From: Sipunculus nudus | Taxonomy: Eukaryota; Annelida; Sipuncula; Golfingiida; Sipunculidae | Direction of reading: 5' to 3' | Length of the DNA stretch: 64,000 bases | NCBI GenBank assembly: GCA_026874595.1 | Contig: CM049307.1 | Location: forward strand, 65,034,870-65,098,869 | In this document: one piece after another, positions 60,110 through 64,000 of the stretch | Numbering within the stretch: position 1 is the first letter of the stretch | How the letters are laid out: the number at the start of each line of letters is the position of its first letter | Made by a program: the position numbers and the translations under genes | Notes under the pieces: generated by a model | The model's input: only the letters and a program-made list of their open reading frames with translations | Told to the model about the DNA's origin: nothing | Database searches by the model: none

Positions 60110-60969
60110 GCCATGGGCATGTCCGAAGCTGCCTCCAGACCAACGACCACCCCGTCCAAAGAAGCAGGTTCCAGCAGCTTGTGGAGATGACAGCGATTCA
60201 GGTAGATTAGTCAACTCATCCACAGCCACAGCGTTCAGCACCCCTCATTGTTTAGTCTTCAGCTCTGTGCAAAATGGCAGCCATGACCCCTGGTCTGGAT
60301 CTGTTAGTCTTAACAAGGAGGGTCCTAGAGACTGTAAGTCACCAGCCCAAACTAGGAAACCAAAGGGTCTTATAGACGGACTAAGTCGTTTCTTTATGCC
60401 AGGAGACAAGAGGAAGTCTCGTGTCTCTCTCAGCTCCCGTTTGGTAGCAACCACTGTGTCCTCCAAGTCCAAGCTGTTACACTTTTCACAACAAAGTAAA
60501 ACACAACAGGCAGCAAGTAGGCTTATTAAGAAATCTCGACTATTGCAAGCTCGAAAAGGGCGCAAACGGAACACGGGCCCACCAGGCAGTTGTCAGTTAC
60601 AGGGATTGTTTGACGGACTCTCGCACTTGTTTACTGCTCAAGGAGAGCGCAAAAGAACTTTACCTGTGTATACCCCTCCTAAGCGGGGTCGTAGACACAA
60701 AAGTCAGTGCACAAACACAAGGACTTGTAACACACAATCATTTAGCACTGTATCATTAGGGCGGGGTTTTTTGAGGAGGTATGGGCGGGGCAGGTTGAAC
60801 AAAGTGACAGCAGCCATTGGCAGGGGGAGAGGGCGTGGAATTTACCGGAGTCGAAATTCATCCCCAGGAACTTTCAAACGAGGGCGAGGCCGGGCAACCT
60901 TAGTGGGTGCAGTTAGTACAGCTCCCCGTGGGCGTGGCCGAAGACCCGGTCGGTTGGCAGTCAGTAGGG
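60110..60969 (+). CDS. KAT6 large exon: end of zinc finger, two DGL motifs, Arg/Gly-rich region
   Basis: An 860-nt exon between TTTATTTCAG and GTAAGC, phase 2 to phase 1, covering residues 376 to 662. It opens with PWACPKLPPD, completing the C2HC finger, then a Pro/Lys stretch and an acidic DDSDS. KPKGLIDGLSRFF (motif at residues 462-471) matches the KGLIDGLTKFF segment of human KAT6A. A second version, GLFDGLSHLF, follows at 541-550 after a basic stretch (SRLIKKSRLLQARKGRKR). The last 80 residues are rich in GRG/RGR (IGRGRGRGIYR, FKRGRGRATL, RGRGRRPGR), partly AT-hook-like. An in-phase internal donor at 60202 could skip 256 codons. The open frame to 61052 beyond the donor is intronic. Confidence 0.88.
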
Positions 60970-63124
60970 GTAAGCCGGACCAAGCTAAATGTTTGCATGT
61001 CACCATGCATGTCTCCCTGCTTCTTAGGTGCACTGCTAGTGGTTGTGGATGACATTTATTATTCCTAGTGCCTAGCTTATCAGTTCATAGTTTTGTGTAT
61101 CTTTTATTTTTTTTGTGCTTTCCCAAGCAGTTTCACTTCAGCCTAGGACACTAGCATACCCCCTGTGTAACCCAACCTTTACTTGTTTGTGTGTGATCCG
61201 GCCACAAGTTTGGTTCCCTCTGGCTAGCCAGCCCACTGGATCAAAATGTAAATTCTGGGAACTTGGGTTTGGGAGGTTTTTGAGGGAGGAGGGGTAGTTG
61301 GGCTCCATAACCAAGGTGTACACAAGACAGAAAACAAGCGACAAATGTAGCACTTGTGCACTGTCACATACTACATGTACAGCAACTTATAATACAGGCA
61401 TGGACTGCACCAAACTAACTGAAAACATGGTTACACCAAAATATAAATAAAAGGCAAATAGCCAGCTCAGTCAGGAATTCCCTGCTCCTTTAAATAGAAT
61501 AAAAGACAACTCTCAAGAGAGTGACACTTCCATTTATTTTATGCCAATGGCACCTCTATGCAGCTGCCTTTGAAGAACAACGTCCGTTTCACAATGTAGT
61601 TATCTTCTTTTCTGGAGGGTTCTCAATCCTGGCCAGGTGATCACATTAACGCAGTGGTTACTTGTTACTGTCGGGAGCTGGAAAGTATAGGAATCCAGCA
61701 AAGAAGAATCCAGGTAAATGTAACCGGCAGCATTGTGCAGTGCTGAAGTCCATGCTGGATTATATGGTTTGTTTGCAGCTCATCTGTGAATGATGCACAA
61801 GCAGTCTGTTACAAGCTGGTCTTCTTCATGAAAGGCTCTTGTTTATTCTCTGTGATAGGACATATTCTTCAGACATGGAAAGGAACAAGTTTGAAAAACT
61901 GCAGCTTTGAATGTTACAAACTTGCAAACACCCTAGTGTAGTGCTGAAGATGACTGCATAAGAGTGGTAAGAGTAATTTGTAAAGATAGAGATAGTAACT
62001 GGTTCAAAATCAATTGTTTAAAATGTATACCAAGTCACAAGTCTGATGTGCCAGTGGCTAATTTAAACCAGTTTTTGCACCAATGTTGATATGTTGCAGT
62101 CTCTTTATTATCCTAGCAGACTTAAAAAAAGTTCTTAGACTGCATTAGTGAAGTTGTTTAGTTTACATTCTTGTCCTGTTAGTGTGTAGATTCCCTCGAG
62201 ACTCAGATTTATATAGAGTTCTGTATGCTGACAGGGTCTGTTATCATAACTAAGGAATATGATTAACTGGTGAATGTCAGCCAAATCTAGAATCTGCAGA
62301 TATATAATTGGTACAGGTCATGTTCAGTTCAGTATTTTGTACTTCTGGCTTTTGATTTGTGATAGATTTGCTTTTGTTTTGGAACTTTTGAACATCATGT
62401 GTTAAGTTTTGAAATGCTCATGTGCATGACTTGTTGCCAGCAAGTTTAAAAGCTTCAGGAAGTTGATTCTGGCTTTTTGTATTACTTACTTTGGTGAACT
62501 GCACCTGTGTCTGTATGCATGCAGTGTGTATTATGGTCATCTTAAGATATATGCACATTTTAAAAACAGGCATCCTTACTTTGCTGCTTATGTATAAACC
62601 CCCCCAAAAAAAACAGCAACCAAACATCTATACAAAATCAGTGAAACCTCAAAATTAATGATGTAAGCTAAGGCCTTATAATGACAATTGTGTATTCTCC
62701 ATAATCGCTGGTCTGGTAAAAGTAAATGCCAACTTAATTGTCAATCTTCTGTGTAAACAGTGTTAGCCTTCCAGTATTAAACTTTTACACCAGGGTCTGC
62801 TGTTTTCAACAGACTTTCTGTCAGGGATCCCCATTTGTTGCCTTGAAGCTACAGTTAACTGGGTATTTTTCAGGTACTTCTGAATCAGGTAGAATGTGAT
62901 GATGATGGCAGTGAGGGAGGGATATTTTTGTACAAGTTCATGAATTAAAGGAAGGATACAGCAGGTGTAAAGAAGGTCGTTATGGTTACCTTGGTAGTGT
63001 CTTTACATGGTTATGCCATTGCCATCCCACAATACATGTTAAGGATTAAAAATTCATACTTGTTCACTGGCAATGAAGGATCAAACCATGGGTATTGCTG
63101 TGCTGGGTACATGTAATGTTTGAG
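60970..63124 (+). other. start of the next KAT6 intron
   Basis: No further exon is identified with confidence. The remaining KAT6 parts (acidic segment, MYST zinc finger and acetyl-CoA-binding HAT domain) must lie beyond 64000. A possible 15-nt microexon is at 62874-62888. Confidence 0.5.
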
Positions 63125-64000
63125 TCGTTTAGGGTGATACTGGTGGGTGGTTGCTGTTACTGATGGAGTGGTTTAGGGTAATATTGCTGGGTGGTTGCTG
63201 TTATTGATGGAGTGGTTTAAGGAAATACTGCTGGGTGGTTGCTGTTACTGATAGAGTGGATGAGAGTAATACTACTGGGTGGTTGCTGTTACTGATGGAG
63301 TGGTTTAGGGAAATACTGCTGGGTGGTTGCTGTTATTGATGGAGTGGTTTAGGGAAAAATACTGCTGGGTGGTTGCTTTTATTGATGGGGTGGTTTAGGG
63401 AAATACTGCTGGGTGGTTGCTGTTACTGATGGAGTGGTTTAGGGAAATACTGCTGGGTGGTTGCTGTTACGGATGGAGTGGTTTAGGGTAATACTGCTAG
63501 GGGGTTGCTGTTACTGATAAAGTTGTTAGGGAAATACTACCGGGTGGTTGCTGTTACTGATACTTGTTTAGGGAAATACTGATGGGTGGTTGAGAGTAAT
63601 ACTACTGGGTGGTTGCTGTTACTGATGGAGTGGTTGAGAGTAATACTACTGGGTGGTTGCTGTTACTGATGGAGTGGTTAAGAGTAATACTACTGGGTGG
63701 TTGCTGTTACTGATGGAGTGGTTGATGGAAATACTGGTGGGTGGTTGCTGTTACTGATGGAGTGGTTTAGGGAAATACTGGTGGGTGGTTGCTGTTACTG
63801 ATAGAGTGGTTAAGAGTAATACTGCTGGGTGGTTGCTGTTACTGATAGAGTGGTTTAGGGTAATACTACTGGGTGGTTGCTGTTACTGATGCAGTGGTTT
63901 AGGGAAATACTGGTGGGTGGTTGCTGTTACTGATAGAGTGGTTAAGAGTAATACTACTGGGTGGTTGCTGTTACTGATAGAGTGGTTTAGGGTAATACTA
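63125..64000. repeat. 44-bp minisatellite, about 20 copies, continuing past the window
   Basis: The unit GGGTGGTTGCTGTTACTGAT continues (A/G)GAGTGGTTTAGGG(A/T)AATACTRCT. Variants differ in TTTAGGGAAA against TTGAGAGTAA and in GATGG against GATAG, and these variant types are interleaved, suggesting higher-order amplification. A few units are shortened (near 63530-63590). It lies in the KAT6 intron. Confidence 0.97.

Noticed and set aside
60842-61033. Minus-strand Arg/Pro-rich frame
   Set aside because: Antisense shadow of the KAT6 Arg/Gly-rich exon.

Overview
This is eukaryotic DNA from an animal, most likely a mollusc and probably a bivalve. That placement is an inference from three things: AT-rich, intron-dominated sequence; a KAT6-type histone acetyltransferase gene with long introns; and a dense set of tandem-repeat-bearing elements with (GTCC)n or (GACGGAC)n tracts, like the Helentron-associated 'pearl'/HINE type known from bivalves. 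No bacterial-style gene, operon, CRISPR array or rRNA is present. Almost all short open reading frames here are chance frames inside repeats or introns.

The one clear cellular gene is the 5' half of a plus-strand KAT6 (MOZ/MORF) lysine acetyltransferase. A plausible non-coding first exon ends at 9958. The first coding exon (11801-12677, ATG at 12078) encodes two winged-helix segments. After a 34.6-kb intron come exons at 47277-47385, 47865-47977, 54092-54173, 57947-58106, 58363-58425 and 60110-60969. Every junction has GT/AG sites and the phases match, giving 662 codons plus one base. In order they encode the tandem (double) PHD finger, a C2HC zinc finger of the MYT1/HBO1 type completed across the last two exons, two copies of a GLxDGLSxxF motif, and an Arg/Gly-rich tail. 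The MYST catalytic domain is not in the window and should lie downstream.

The rest is mobile and repetitive DNA. Region 1-9600 (upstream) holds two 5-bp-TSD MITEs, a 523-bp tandem repeat, a tRNA-derived SINE and microsatellites. Intron 1 (12678-47276) holds TA-flanked and other TIR transposons, two 2.6-kb copies of an F1 element (a third lies at 51202-53829), several tandem-repeat relatives, a poly(A) retro-insertion with a 13-bp target duplication, palindrome-chain arrays and a Tigger-like transposase remnant. Later introns hold a 1.4-kb TA-flanked transposon, its 3-kb diverged relative, and a terminal 44-bp minisatellite running off the window end.

The most informative mobile-element signals are in the F1 family. 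Its 5' end folds as a hairpin, its 3' end carries a short hairpin with a compensated change, and the two ends are complementary to each other. One copy sits in a recognisable tandem unit, so the empty site can be read. Another copy carries exactly the same 46 bp of 3' flank but no shared 5' flank, which is what read-through (3' transduction) by a rolling-circle element would leave. A second striking class is the palindrome-chain arrays at about 20.7, 37.3, 44.5 and 46.9 kb, which share a grammar of alternating joint and centre palindromes; I cannot assign them to a known family.
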